The notes: generated by a model from the letters alone, not told the origin. A stretch of 64,000 bases of DNA from Gilliamella apicola (GCF_000599985.1 NZ_CP007445.1:1922001-1986000), one strand, 5' to 3'; numbered from the stretch's first letter, positions 28,457 to 37,406 are shown. A program made the numbers and translations.

Positions 28457-28944
28457 TTATTGATTAATTAATCTAATCGCTCTTTTATCCCTATTACACA
28501 TTTCAATAACATTTAATAGGTGTTCGTTGTATCTGACGCTATCACCGAACGTCATTGATTTAGGAGGTAAACGAGGCGTGCAGTCATTTAATAGATTTGT
28601 AGGTATCGCGGTTGATTGAAGTAAATTTTTCGCTCGGTTGTACAGGCTGTTAGACACAGCAATAGGCACGAACTGATTAGCACAATTGTCATCTTTGAGT
28701 TGCCCATTGATTTGCTCCTGCCGTTCGGTTGATTGATTTTCTAATTCGCGTTTTGATTGCTCGTTATCTGCGATGATTTGATTATTTCTGGCGATTGTTT
28801 GCTGTAGATGTTCGATTTTATTGGTTAATTCTAATTTATCGTTTTTGAGTCTATTTTTTCCTGATAATTGTTGTAACCGAAATAAATAATTAGAACAAAA
28901 ATAACGACAATTAATGCGGCACCTAATATTTTTGATTTATTCAT
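28457..28944 (-). pseudogene. Rz-like spanin, frameshifted at a homopolymer
   Basis: From the ATG at 28944 the protein starts MNKSKILGAALIVVIFVLII (membrane anchor) then YFGYNNYQEK, after which the frame is lost at a T6 run (28854-28859; A6 on the coding strand). One added A restores a frame through a charged helical stretch (NKIEHLQQTIARNNQIIADN) to CANQFVPIAVSNSLYNRAK and ends PPKSMTFGDSVRYNEHLL... NRDKRAIRLINQ, which resembles LysB/Rz and LysC/Rz1 ends. It is a prophage lysis remnant, or a sequencing error. Confidence 0.75.
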
Positions 28945-28947
28945 ACA

Positions 28948-29118
28948 TCATCCAAATAAAAACGCGACTATATAATTCCAAATTTCAGGACTAACATATT
29001 TTGCGTATAAACAAAAAATAGATATGGTAATTAATGTTGCTATGACCCATGATGCAATTATCTCTTCAAATAAATACGTCTCTACAACTAACAAAATTGT
29101 CTCATTACCATGAGACAT
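28948..29118 (-). CDS. Small holin-like membrane protein
   Basis: The 56-residue frame begins MSHGNETILLVVETYLFEEI and contains one strong hydrophobic segment (SWVIATLITISIFCLY), ending VAFLFG. Its stop is 3 bases before the spanin start, the compact order of phage lysis cassettes. It is short and unmatched to a named holin family, so the role is inferred from position. Confidence 0.5.
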   Translation of the reverse strand: MSHGNETILLVVETYLFEEIIASWVIATLITISIFCLYAKYVSPEIWNYIVAFLFG

Positions 29119-29317
29119 TAACACTATCTCACTATGATTTTCTGTTGATTATTCCAAGCCGTTTAAACATAGTATTATCCTTTTTGTGGACAGTTATTTA
29201 AATCAACCCATTCACGTAAACAGTTTTACCGCCCTGTTTGATTGCTGTTAACACGATTTAACGGTTGTTATTCAGACTAAAACCAATATGGACCCATTGA
29301 TTATGTTGCTAAATAAG
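29119..29317 (-). other. Gene-poor stretch with a possible endolysin 3' remnant
   Basis: A minus-strand frame at 29198-29263 reads VLTAIKQGGKTVYVNGLI then stop; GGK...NGLI recalls the C-terminal end of phage GH24 lysozymes, but it is only about 20 codons. The rest holds no gene. CRISPR array B starts immediately to the right, cutting off any upstream phage genes. Confidence 0.3.
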
Positions 29318-30017
29318 CGGTTTATCCCTGTGTATACAGGGAACATTTCCATTCTCCTAACCTATCTAACTCATTGAACGGTTTATCCCTGTGCATACAG
29401 GGAACATACCGATTAGGAGAACTATTTATATGTCAAACACGGTTTATCCCTGTGCATACAGGGAACATGTTTTCCTCATTTAACAATGCATCTAACTCGT
29501 CGGTTTATCCCTGTGCATACAGGGAACATTTATGTAAAAATACTTCTTATCCGCTACAATTCGGTTTATCCCTGTGCATACAGGGAACATGTTCGGATAG
29601 GTCTAATTTTTGTTCCAGTAAATGGTTTATCCCTGTGCATACAGGGAACATTACTGTTAATTCATTAATTATCACTGCCGTTTCGGTTTATCCCTGTGCA
29701 TACAGGGAACATCTGTTGACCAGTAAATATTAACTTTGGTAGTGCGGTTTATCCCTGTGCATACAGGGAACATTGAAACGCCTACATAGCCATCGAAAGA
29801 AAAAGCGGTTTATCCCTGTGCATACAGGGAACATCTCCTATATAAGCTCTGAGCTATTAATGCCTACGGTTTATCCCTGTGCATACAGGGAACATACATT
29901 TAAATGTATGGGTTTCAGCGAGATCGGCGGTTTATCCCTGTGCATACAGGGAACATTGTGGATGGGTTATATGACCTATTTTGGGCGGCGGTTTATCCCT
30001 GTGCATACAGGGAACAT
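29318..30017 (-). CRISPR. CRISPR array B (12 repeats, 11 spacers)
   Basis: Repeats start every 61 bases from 29318 to 29989; all spacers are 32 bases. Eleven repeats carry CCCTGTGCATACAGGG; the leader-distal one has GTGTATAC. The repeat at 29623 has a C to T change at its first base. The leader is on the right, so the newest spacer should be 29957-29988. Spacers differ from each other. No cas genes adjoin. Confidence 0.98.
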
Positions 30018-30548
30018 ACCAATTATAACATACTGTTTTATAATTAAAATATTGACTGCTAAATTTCTACCGATTTTTTAGGTTATTTTTTATCAAAATT
30101 AGTATTTATAACATTATGATTTTATTAAAGTAATTAAAATTGATGGAAATTAAAATTAGATTCTACGGAATTCTACCGATAAGCTTATATTTTTCATTCA
30201 GTTAAAAAATAATAAGTTTTATTGAGATGTTTTTAGTGCTTTGTTGTTATCAAAATTACACTATTTTTAAAGTGGTTTGTTTGTATATCTTAGTTACCAA
30301 ATTTTCATAATCTATGATTCATATACTCGTTTTTAGTTAATATCATCTCAACGATCTTTAAATACTCCAATATATTTTTTAAGTGAAAGCTATTAAGTAA
30401 ACTCTGTTATTTCGAATCTCTTACTCGATATTAAAACAAATGCTTATATTAACCAAATATTATGTTTTCTTTATAAACATAAAGTTAATTTGAATTATTC
30501 ATTGATTTTTATACTGAAACGTATAGTTAATCTGAAACTTTTTGACAA
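30018..30548 (-). repeat. CRISPR leader B (full-length, with far promoter)
   Basis: About 531 bases nearly identical to leaders D and E. On the minus strand it starts with TTGTCA (30543-30548), 17 bases, TATACG (30520-30525), and ends with TATAAT a few bases before the first repeat. Two TTCTACCGAT motifs occur in its array-proximal third. Confidence 0.85.
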
Positions 30549-30620
30549 AATTTTAATCCTAATACATAAGGAAGAGGATACAAAAAATTTTATTCAAATA
30601 AGATTTTAAAACGGTGATAA

Positions 30621-30956
30621 TCATAATAAGCTTTTTAATTTTTGCCATTCATCCTTAAATTTAAACTTAAAATAGACAGCCAAAATACGAATTTTGATTC
30701 TATTAATAAAACGATTTTCATTTTTTTTGATGTTATTAACCGCATTAATTATAGAAGTTGAATCAAAAGCCATACAATAAGAAGTGATAACATTATAGTG
30801 ACAAATAGGTGCAATATAATTAAATAAAACAGACTCAATGTGCTTTATGGAGAATTGTCTTGCTACTGAGGCAATGTTTTCATAATCAATATTACTTGCT
30901 GCAAAAAGATCTGAAAGTGTTACATAAAGATCTTCTTCATTTAACGTATGTTCCAC
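30621..30956 (-). CDS. DUF7079-like small protein, copy 1
   Basis: The 111-residue protein starts with GTG (MEHTLNEEDLYVTLSDLFAA). The pattern LxxALSDLF..D-Y..IA-V...-LFNYVAP...N resembles DUF7079. It is one of three paralogs, all on the minus strand, each between the end of one array and the leader of the next. An in-frame relic (VADSLDNEIEDLL...) overlaps its start from upstream, as if a toxin gene once preceded it. A basic C-terminus (RIKIRILAVYFKFKFKDEWQ) is shared. Orphan immunity is a guess. Confidence 0.65.
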   Translation of the reverse strand: MEHTLNEEDLYVTLSDLFAASNIDYENIASVARQFSIKHIESVLFNYIAPICHYNVITSYCMAFDSTSIINAVNNIKKNENRFINRIKIRILAVYFKFKFKDEWQKLKSLL

Positions 30957-31021
30957 TTAGTAAATCCTCTATTTCATTATCAAGGCTATCTGCTACAGCA
31001 GGACCAATAATCTATCCTTCA

Positions 31022-31152
31022 AGATTTAACCCTGTGCATACAGGGAACAAAAACGTGTATTATTATAAATGATAAATTAATGTATATACTGATAATCTTT
31101 ATTGTTTTAATCAAACAAATAGAGATGTCTTATCTATATGTACAAGGAACAC
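31022..31152 (-). CRISPR. Decayed CRISPR repeats upstream of DUF7079 copy 1
   Basis: A degenerate repeat at about 31022-31050 (core CCCTGTGCATACAGGGAACA) and a weaker one at about 31124-31152 (CTTATCTATATGTACAAGGA). The first is joined to the conserved sequence preceding all three DUF7079 copies. Confidence 0.7.
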
Positions 31153-31196
31153 TTTTTTAGAATAATCTTACGTAGAAATTAATCTGTTTGTAATTG

Positions 31197-31216
31197 AGCC
31201 CTTTCGGGCTTTTTTA
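31197..31216 (+). terminator. Short GC-rich hairpin with T-run
   Basis: AGCCC-TTTC-GGGCT followed by TTTTTTA reads as a terminator on the plus strand, although no plus-strand gene precedes it. It overlaps the stop of the minus-strand gene, where it may serve as a weaker 3' end. Confidence 0.45.
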
Positions 31217-31906
31217 TGGATTCGGCATTGTAAATTCTTTGGATTCTTCTTTAATGCTATCCGTTACAGTTTCGAGAATCTCATCCATATCAGTTTCATT
31301 ATCATCTAATTTTTTTCCATCTAACTTATTAGGATTTTTAATATCAAATTCTTTAAAACTCAAGTAAATCGCTTCAAAAAAATCTTTTGGGGTGTCTCCT
31401 TCTTTTAGTTGACTTATATTATTCATTTTCATTTCAAGAAACTTTTGAAAATAACTGTCAGCAGTTACACAATCTTTTAACACAGGAAGTTTAACATTAT
31501 CTTTTGTACCTAAACAAATCAGGTCTAGTTCACTTCCCTTTTTGATATTCAATGCTTCATCTCTATTTTTTAATTCGATAGAAACCAATTCAGATTGATG
31601 ATCACCATTTATAATAATTGACGGATTACCATTTAAATCCGTTTTTACTTCAGGTGCTTGGGTTATAATATTAATCAGTTGGTTATCGTATTTTTTTTCG
31701 TATTTAGTCTGATCGTTACTGAATTCTTTATTAAGATCTGATGCAGAAACGATTAATATTTTTTCACCAATAATTGAGTCGCCGGCTGTTTTAAAAATAT
31801 TAATATCTTCATTTATAAGCATCTCAGTCAATCTTTTTGCATTATCATTAGCAAATGCACTAAAACCAATCAAAGTTAATATCGAAACAGCAATTAAATT
31901 TTTCAT
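31214..31906 (-). CDS. Exported protein with OB-fold (tRNA_anti-like) domain
   Basis: The 230-residue protein has a signal peptide (MKNLIAVSILTLIGFSAFA) and a central region at about 60-150 with KKYDNQLINIITQAPEVKTD, an Ile/Val-rich strand and KKGSELDLICLG...LKDCVT. This fits the periplasmic tRNA_anti-like OB fold found in many small exported proteins. The C-terminal 80 residues are acidic and unassigned. Single gene in the CRISPR island; role unknown. Confidence 0.65.
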   Translation of the reverse strand: MKNLIAVSILTLIGFSAFANDNAKRLTEMLINEDINIFKTAGDSIIGEKILIVSASDLNKEFSNDQTKYEKKYDNQLINIITQAPEVKTDLNGNPSIIINGDHQSELVSIELKNRDEALNIKKGSELDLICLGTKDNVKLPVLKDCVTADSYFQKFLEMKMNNISQLKEGDTPKDFFEAIYLSFKEFDIKNPNKLDGKKLDDNETDMDEILETVTDSIKEESKEFTMPNP

Positions 31907-32330
31907 TCCTTACTTCCATTTATTATTAAATAAAAACAGATGATAAAATAACTAAATTTTTTCATAGCCTAACACTTATTTTTGATAATAGTATTTTATT
32001 TATATGAGTTGAGCAACAAAAAACCGCTGAAGCAGTTAGGTGAATTAATTATTATCTACTTTTTAAAAAAAATTTTTCTAAATTAATTTATTGAAAGATA
32101 GAATGATGTTCATTGACCAAATAATTTCTATAAGCGTTATTGAACATTACCAGTAATCTAACTATGTATTAATAAGCTTAGTCGATTTTCTACTACTGAT
32201 AATTGAAAACTCATTTATTTTGCACTTTACCATATAATGCTTAAACAACTCATTAATCAGTCAAATCTGCGTTGTACAAGTAATATTTAGAATCCATCCC
32301 TATAAAGTTAACAACTTTTAATCTAAAACA
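31907..32330. other. AT-rich spacer without a gene
   Basis: No coding frame with a ribosome site is visible. The segment holds short A/T tracts, and a CRISPR relic follows at 32331. Confidence 0.5.
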
Positions 32331-32420
32331 TGATTGATCCCTGTCTATACAGGGAACACTGCTGAAATACATGAATTACCGCACGGTATCCCGGTTTATC
32401 CCTTTACACACAGGGAATAT
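32331..32420 (-). CRISPR. CRISPR relic (2 degenerate repeats, 1 spacer)
   Basis: Repeats at 32331-32359 (ends AACAC) and 32392-32420 (CCCTTTACACACAGGGAATA) flank a 32-base spacer. Both differ from consensus. No leader is attached. Confidence 0.85.
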
Positions 32421-32559
32421 ATGATTCAACTAGTAATGATAGAAAGAAGTAACTCAAATATCATTTTAAAAACCCTGTAAGAGGTTTTTTGTGATGAACT
32501 CAAAGTTTATTGTCACTTCAATTTGCACATTCTTTTTCGAGACGTTTATAAGCTTTTGT

Positions 32560-32984
32560 CTAGCCTGATAAAGAAAAAGTAAAATCTCTTGGAGATTCAG
32601 TTCCAGCCCTTACGACGATCTTTTTACCATTTTGAATTGGTTTATTCATAAAGTCTTCTTTTTTGGCGATTGGGTTGCCAACAGGCATTACCCATTCCAT
32701 TTCAATTGGCTTTTCTTTATCTACTCTAAAAATGACTTTAATTGCATTACCTTGATTGTATTCCCAGTTTTTTGATAAAGGTACAAGAGCAACGAACTCA
32801 CAATTAAACATAAGAGCAGCGCTTTCACAGGCTTGAGCTTTCGTCACATCACCAGCAAATATAGAAACATTTTTTTATCTGTTATTGGATCAATATCAAT
32901 GTTAACGTGCCAATCCTTATACTTAATTTCTTTAGCAAATACAAAAAATGGGAGTAACAATAAGCAACAAATAATCTTCTTCAT
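32560..32984 (-). pseudogene. Small secreted protein, frameshifted at an A7 run
   Basis: From the ATG at 32984 the product begins MKKIICCLLLLPFFVFA, a signal peptide, then KEIKYKDWHVNIDIDPITDK and runs out of frame at 32870-32876. Adding one A restores a frame into TKAQACESAALMFNCEFVAL and on to SPRDFTFSLSG at 32560. Total would be about 140 residues. It has the shared island promoter. Whether this is a real loss or a read error cannot be decided here. Confidence 0.7.
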
Positions 32985-33012
32985 ATCATTTCCTTAATCT
33001 TTATTTTTTTTA

Positions 33013-33041
33013 ATATTATGTTATTTAATAGTTTTTTTCAA
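33013..33041 (-). promoter_or_regulatory. Island-type promoter, copy 2
   Basis: TTGAAA (33036-33041), 17 bases ending AAATAACA, TAATAT (33013-33018), minus strand, upstream of the frameshifted secreted-protein gene. Confidence 0.6.
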
Positions 33042-33160
33042 TAAAATCGATTTATTTTGCGTGAATTCTGATCTGCCATATCAATTCAACCTAACTATGT
33101 GTCCAATTTAAATTGAAGTGACCCCCAATAGTTGGACAACCAATTACAGGGGGTCTTTTT

Positions 33161-33667
33161 ATGTCAAAATATAGTCGAGATTTAAAAATTATCATAGCTA
33201 ATGAATTCTTATCAGGAGAATCATCGGAAATTCTTTCAAAAAAATATGCGATATCTTCTAGTCAGATTCGATATTGGTCCCAAGTGGTTGCGATTCATGG
33301 TGGTAACTCCTTTCAACCAATACCTCATTTACGTCATGCCGAAGCAAGATTACAAGCACTAAAATTAATGTGGACAAATAATTGGTCTCTCGGGCACACT
33401 AGTGCTATGCTTAATTTAAGTTCCCCCGGGCTACTATTTGTTTGGCTTGATAGATATCATAAAAAAGGTTTCCGAGGGCTTGAATATCATTCCAGAGGAA
33501 GACCATGTATGAAGAAACCCCGTATTGAACCAACTCACAGTGATGATAAAAAAACAATTGAAGCATTAAAAGAGGAAATCGCTTATTTACGAGCAGAAAA
33601 TGCTGTTCTAAAAAAGTTGGAAGAGCTGAAGCAAGCAAAACGTCAACAAACAAAGAAAAAACGTTAG
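33161..33667 (+). CDS. IS3-family transposase OrfA
   Basis: The 168-residue protein has an N-terminal helix-turn-helix (IIANEFLSGESSEILSKKYA...) and a second one near 90-105 (TSAMLNLSSPGLLFVWLDRY), then a leucine-zipper-like end with IEALKEEIAYLRAENAVLKK. This is the DNA-binding half of IS150-type transposases. It ends in an A-rich run (AAGAAAAAACG) where a -1 shift would fuse it to OrfB. Confidence 0.93.
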   Translation: MSKYSRDLKIIIANEFLSGESSEILSKKYAISSSQIRYWSQVVAIHGGNSFQPIPHLRHAEARLQALKLMWTNNWSLGHTSAMLNLSSPGLLFVWLDRYHKKGFRGLEYHSRGRPCMKKPRIEPTHSDDKKTIEALKEEIAYLRAENAVLKKLEELKQAKRQQTKKKR

Positions 33668-33705
33668 TTGTTTTAGCTCTTAAATATCAGTATTCCTTAA
33701 AACAT

Positions 33706-34509
33706 TTGCTATCAGCAACAAAACTGGCAAAAAGTGTTTTTTATTATCATGTTAATAGGTTGAAAACCCCGTCTGCTTATGAAAATGAGTTAAAACGTAT
33801 AGAATCGATTTACCATGAACATAAAGGGCGCTATGGTTATCGGCGAATTCATTTAGCGTTGATAAATGAAGGAATTAAGCTCAATCATAAAACGGTACAA
33901 CGATTAATGGGTCAGCTTAATCTTAAATTGACAGTAAGACCTAAAAAATATCGTTCTTATCGTGGAGAGACCGGTAAAACAGCAGCTAATTATCTTAAAA
34001 GAGATTTTAAATCATCGAGACCGAATGAAAAATGGGTAACGGATGTCACAGAATTTAAGGTAAATGAACAGAAAATTTACCTATCCCCTATTATCGATTT
34101 ATATAATCAAGAAGTAATAGCTTATAAGGTGGCTAAAAATGCACGTTTGACCTTGGTGACAGATATGCTTCAAAAAGGGATATCACGATTAAAACAGTGT
34201 GAAAAACCGTTACTACATAGTGACCAAGGCTGGCAATATAGAAATTGCCATTATCAGAAGCTACTAGCTAATAATGGCATCAAACAAAGTATGTCCAGAA
34301 AAGGAAATTGTTTAGATAATGCGGTAGCTGAAAACTTTTTTGGTCTATTAAAATCAGAAATGTATCATGGACAATGCTTTCAAGATGCAGATGAATTGAT
34401 TGAAAAAATAGAAGAATATATAGAATACTACAACACCAAACGGATTAAAGCCAAATTAAAAGGCCTGACTCCGGTTGAATATCGAAATCAGGCCTTACAA
34501 GCCGCTTAA
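33706..34509 (+). CDS. IS3-family transposase OrfB (DDE)
   Basis: The integrase-core half of the transposase (267 residues from this ATG). The catalytic residues are visible: Asp in WVTDVTEF, Asp in LLHSDQGWQY and Glu in NCLDNAVAENFFGLLKSEMY. The frame is open upstream through TLVVLALKYQYSLKHLL into the end of orfA, so the active product is probably the OrfAB fusion made by -1 frameshifting. Confidence 0.93.
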   Translation: MLSATKLAKSVFYYHVNRLKTPSAYENELKRIESIYHEHKGRYGYRRIHLALINEGIKLNHKTVQRLMGQLNLKLTVRPKKYRSYRGETGKTAANYLKRDFKSSRPNEKWVTDVTEFKVNEQKIYLSPIIDLYNQEVIAYKVAKNARLTLVTDMLQKGISRLKQCEKPLLHSDQGWQYRNCHYQKLLANNGIKQSMSRKGNCLDNAVAENFFGLLKSEMYHGQCFQDADELIEKIEEYIEYYNTKRIKAKLKGLTPVEYRNQALQAA

Positions 34510-34623
34510 TAAAAGTGTCCAACTTTATGGGGTCACTTCAACTAGAGCGGTTTGAGTGAATTTTTAGCTATTTATCCGACTGTAAACTTTCATTAAACCT
34601 TATTTTACAAATGAGTCTTGATT

Positions 34624-35193
34624 TTACAAACGACTTTCTAAAGGTACGTTTGGATCACTTTCTTTTATTGGTTTCGGTATTTCCATATCTATTTTAGGTA
34701 AAGAGCTTAAACCATATTTAACAGTAAGATATTTTTGTTGCAACGCAGCTAATGATTGTTCTTTAGTGGCTATGGTCATTAACTTCATAGATAGAATCAG
34801 TCCACCGCTATATTTTGAAGCTTCATTTTTATCAATCTCAATTTCTTGTTTCATTGATTGTATTTCGCTTTGTAAATGCTCAGCAAGTTCAGGGTTAGGA
34901 TTTATAACCAACGTTTCGACTTTAACCGCTGCTCCAGATTCAATGGAATTTATCCGTTGCTCAACTAAATTTTTGTTTGTTTTTAGAACTTCAAGTCTCG
35001 CAGCAATTAACGATTTTATTAATCCGCTACTATATTGTTCATAATTTTCTGTGGTTACTTTTATATCATCGTTTGTCTGTGTTAACTCAATATTCAATGC
35101 TGCCACTTTAGCTTTATCTTCTTCTGATAATTGTTTATTGCACCCGCTTACAAATAAAAGCAACAAAAAAATATAAATTGTATGTTTTAACAT
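34624..35193 (-). CDS. Lipoprotein with helical repeats, unknown function
   Basis: The 189-residue protein has a lipoprotein signal (MLKHTIYIFLLLLFVSGC, lipobox VSGC, Cys18) and a mature part with two similar helical stretches: NYEQYSSGLIKSLIAARLEV and ASKYSGGLILSMKLMTIATK. The internal similarity suggests duplication. It follows the 200-residue exported protein by 11 bases, so the pair is an operon, probably acting in the periplasm. Confidence 0.7.
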   Translation of the reverse strand: MLKHTIYIFLLLLFVSGCNKQLSEEDKAKVAALNIELTQTNDDIKVTTENYEQYSSGLIKSLIAARLEVLKTNKNLVEQRINSIESGAAVKVETLVINPNPELAEHLQSEIQSMKQEIEIDKNEASKYSGGLILSMKLMTIATKEQSLAALQQKYLTVKYGLSSLPKIDMEIPKPIKESDPNVPLESRL

Positions 35194-35204
35194 TTCACCA
35201 CCAA

Positions 35205-35807
35205 CTATAATCCGTTTTTAATTTTATTTTTATTCTCATTTTCTTCATCTGCTTTATATTTTGCAAATAGCTCAGATTCATACGTAATGCTTAAATTACC
35301 TTTACCTCTCTCTATCCCATTTAGTTGTAAAGATAAATGATCTCCAAAATATGAGAGATAATAACCACATCCGTCATACTTTAAGCACTGATAAAATTCA
35401 TCTCTCTCTTCGTAAAGCTTCTTTCCAACAAATTCAAAAGAATCTTTAGGTTTGCCATATTTATTTGTTAATGCTTCTTTATATTTAAAATATTCTTTTT
35501 TACCTTCAGTACCATATACATCTGATTTTATTTCTTTATCCATAATAATTTTTATCGCGCCTAAATCTTTATGAACTACCACAACATATTCAGTAAATCC
35601 AGGTAATGTAATTGGTGGGGATTTTAAAGAGTAAAGTGTTAAATGTTCATCCATTGGTAGTGGGTACAATACAGCGCCAGCTTTAGACTCCAATTCTGTT
35701 ACTGTCATACCCCATTTTAACCCAAGTGGCGCATCTGGATATTGTGTTTCAGCTAAAACATATGGGGTTATAAAAAACGATGCTACAATAAAAATTAATT
35801 TCTTCAT
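35205..35807 (-). CDS. Exported protein, unknown function
   Basis: The 200-residue protein has a signal peptide (MKKLIFIVASFFITPYVLA) and starts its mature part with YPDAPLGLKWGMTVTELESK, a motif of small periplasmic proteins whose GxxWGxxxxELE start is common but of unknown role. A Cys pair (YQCLKYDGCGYY) could form a disulphide. First gene of a two-gene unit with the lipoprotein downstream. It has the shared island promoter. Confidence 0.68.
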   Translation of the reverse strand: MKKLIFIVASFFITPYVLAETQYPDAPLGLKWGMTVTELESKAGAVLYPLPMDEHLTLYSLKSPPITLPGFTEYVVVVHKDLGAIKIIMDKEIKSDVYGTEGKKEYFKYKEALTNKYGKPKDSFEFVGKKLYEERDEFYQCLKYDGCGYYLSYFGDHLSLQLNGIERGKGNLSITYESELFAKYKADEENENKNKIKNGL

Positions 35808-35833
35808 TCCATTCTCCTTAATTTTTAAGGTTA

Positions 35834-35862
35834 ATGGTATGTTATTTCAAAAGTTTTGACAA
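35834..35862 (-). promoter_or_regulatory. Island-type promoter, copy 3
   Basis: TTGTCA (35857-35862), 17 bases ending AAATAACA, TACCAT (35834-35839), minus strand, upstream of the exported 200-residue protein. Confidence 0.65.
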
Positions 35863-35955
35863 TAAAAAAACTCATTAGAGGGTTGAATTATTACAATCTA
35901 TAGACAATTATTTTATTCTTCGGCACGCTCACAAGTAAATTCATCTTTAATTCTA

Positions 35956-36363
35956 CTACTTATAATAATTGTCATGGGACGATTCGGAGCTAATATACAT
36001 ATCCCCCATAGTTTTAACACAATCACGATGTTTATTAATTTTTTTTTGTATTTTGAGAAATGTTTCAGGTTTAGTTGATGCGATAAATGCTTTACCACTC
36101 TTCATAGATAAAACAAATGTTGTTTCTTTTTTATTTCCTCCTAATAAGAGCCCTGCTGCTGCACCAAATACTCCAAAAGTAAGAGCTCCTGCCACGCCCC
36201 AGCTAATACTACTTTTAATTTCTTTGATGTTATCTTCGCTGGCAAAATCAAATAATTCAATATCGTCAAAATGTACGATTTTATTGTCAATAAAAATCTT
36301 ATCAAACAAAATACTTATTTTTTTATATGTAAAGTTTGCAGATTTAACATTCAAACTAGCCAT
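35956..36363 (-). CDS. Hypothetical protein with glycine-rich membrane-like segment
   Basis: The 135-residue protein has a PH-like-looking N-terminal part (DKIFIDNKIVHFDDIELFDF), then a Gly/Ala-rich hydrophobic hairpin (SWGVAGALTFGVFGAAAGLL) and KSGKAFIASTKPETFLKIQK. This order (small beta domain, Gly-rich segment, beta strand, helix) recurs in bacterial hypothetical proteins of unknown role. It stands alone in the island; an overlapping frame at 35913-36098 is less credible. Confidence 0.6.
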   Translation of the reverse strand: MASLNVKSANFTYKKISILFDKIFIDNKIVHFDDIELFDFASEDNIKEIKSSISWGVAGALTFGVFGAAAGLLLGGNKKETTFVLSMKSGKAFIASTKPETFLKIQKKINKHRDCVKTMGDMYISSESSHDNYYK

Positions 36364-36448
36364 GTCTTTATCTCCTTATACCGATCTAGTGAGTAATAAA
36401 ATTGCAATAGGATAGTTATTGCTTGATTATTTATGTTTTATTCAATAA

Positions 36449-36773
36449 CTATTTAGTTGCGAACCATGTTTTATCTTTGACTTTATAATTCAGATCAACT
36501 GTATAATTATTTTTAATTATCATTCCAAAATTATTCTTGGCTTTCACATAATCATAAACGCTATTTTTACAGACATCTAATCCTTTTTATTTACATCTCC
36601 AAATATATAAACCCCATCATCAGTAATATATCGGAACTCAGTATTAGATGGGAATTTTAGTTTTTTCTTGGCAAAATTTTGAGACATAAAAAAGGCTCAG
36701 ACATCGAATCGCATTTATCATTACAACCCGTCAAAAATAACCCAATCGAACCAACTAAAAAAATCCGTTTTAT
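36449..36773 (-). pseudogene. Decayed lipoprotein gene
   Basis: After AGGA at the right distance, an ATA codon (36771-36773) stands where ATG is expected, followed by KRIFLVGSIGLFLTGC, a lipoprotein signal. Two frame changes are needed to continue through FAKKKLKFPSNTEFRYITDD, GVYIFGDVNKK, CKNSVYDYVKAKNNFGMIIK and the end KVKDKTWFATK. The loss of start and two shifts make it a clear pseudogene. Confidence 0.75.
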
Positions 36774-36919
36774 AAAATTTATCCTAATATACTAAATTAT
36801 TATTAGGTAATGGTATGAAATTTCGATAATAAAATCAACGATGATTTAATTTACCACCTAGTCGTATTTGATCAATTTAGTATTGATAGCACTGATTGTT
36901 TGATCATCATGCCTATTTC

Positions 36920-36948
36920 TGGTTTATCCCTGTGCATACAGGGAACAT
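36920..36948 (-). CRISPR. Solitary CRISPR repeat
   Basis: One near-perfect repeat (first base C to T) with core CCCTGTGCATACAGGGAACA and no partner at 61 bases on either side. It is probably left after recombination between arrays. Confidence 0.85.
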
Positions 36949-37175
36949 ATAAATACACCGTCCTGTACTCGTTGCTTATAGCCTTCACCAATTTAATAAC
37001 GCGAACTTTTGGTAATATTGATGCAGTAGAACTGTTTTAAGGTATTCAATAAAATGCTTTCATATTTCCCTCAGACATAAAAAAACCGCCATCAAAGCGA
37101 CTTTTAATAGGATATATTTAAAATAATCAAATAAATAATATAAAAAATTTAAAGATTTTTTAAAAAACGTTGATA

Positions 37176-37204
37176 TTTACAGTAGGTTAACCTATAATTA
37201 TAAA
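37176..37204 (+). promoter_or_regulatory. Promoter with embedded palindromic operator before RHH gene
   Basis: TTTACA (37176-37181), 17-base spacer, TATAAA (37199-37204). The spacer contains the perfect 12-base palindrome TAGGTTAACCTA (37183-37194). A repressor bound there would block transcription; the RHH protein downstream is the natural candidate. Confidence 0.65.
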
Positions 37205-37224
37205 CATCAAAAGGATGTTGATAA

Positions 37225-37372
37225 AGCGAACCCTCTGCTTCCGATGAGGGCTTAAGGGAGAAACAAGAAGAACAGAATCTTAATTCTCGTAGTTTTAATA
37301 ATCTGAAGTTGTACAGTTTACTAAAACTGCTTCAAAGGTTGAAGGTTGCAGTCCTCACCTGCGGCCTTAAAT
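37225..37372 (+). ncRNA. Structured 5' leader RNA upstream of RHH gene (candidate)
   Basis: Two GC-rich hairpins stand out in AT-rich DNA: CCCTC/GAGGG (37231-37250) and GGTTGCAG/CTGCGGCC (37344-37366) with loop TCCTCAC. CCTCA in that loop can pair with TGAGG on the 3' side of the first hairpin, so the two structures might compete. About 195 bases of leader would separate start of transcription from the RHH ATG. No known RNA family was recognised. Confidence 0.45.
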
Positions 37373-37406
37373 ATAACAATTTTTATTTAAAAATCATGGT
37401 GATTAT

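Larger units (their letters stand above)
33114..34540 (+). mobile_element. Complete IS3-family (IS150-like) insertion sequence
   Basis: The 1427-base element is bounded by imperfect inverted repeats (TGAAGTGACCCCCAATAGTT left, TGAAGTGACCCCATAAAGTT right). It carries orfA and orfB with an intact DDE set, so it may be active. The immediate flanks (AAT left, ACT right) show no clear target duplication, so the element may have undergone recombination since insertion. A 3' fragment of the same IS lies at 7588-7726 in opposite orientation. Confidence 0.93.

Noticed and set aside
29374..30081. Long ORFs through array B (and similar frames at 40718-40912 and 42256-42456)
   Set aside because: Same repeat-derived peptides (LSLCIQGT, RFIPVHTGN); no ribosome site.
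35913..36098. 61-codon ORF overlapping the 135-residue protein
   Set aside because: The larger frame has a better start and a plausible domain order; the small one looks like a shadow.
37240..37265. Hammerhead ribozyme-like core (CCGATGAG...GAGAAAC)
   Set aside because: Core U4 is replaced by C and the stretch between the core parts cannot form stem II, so it is not a hammerhead.
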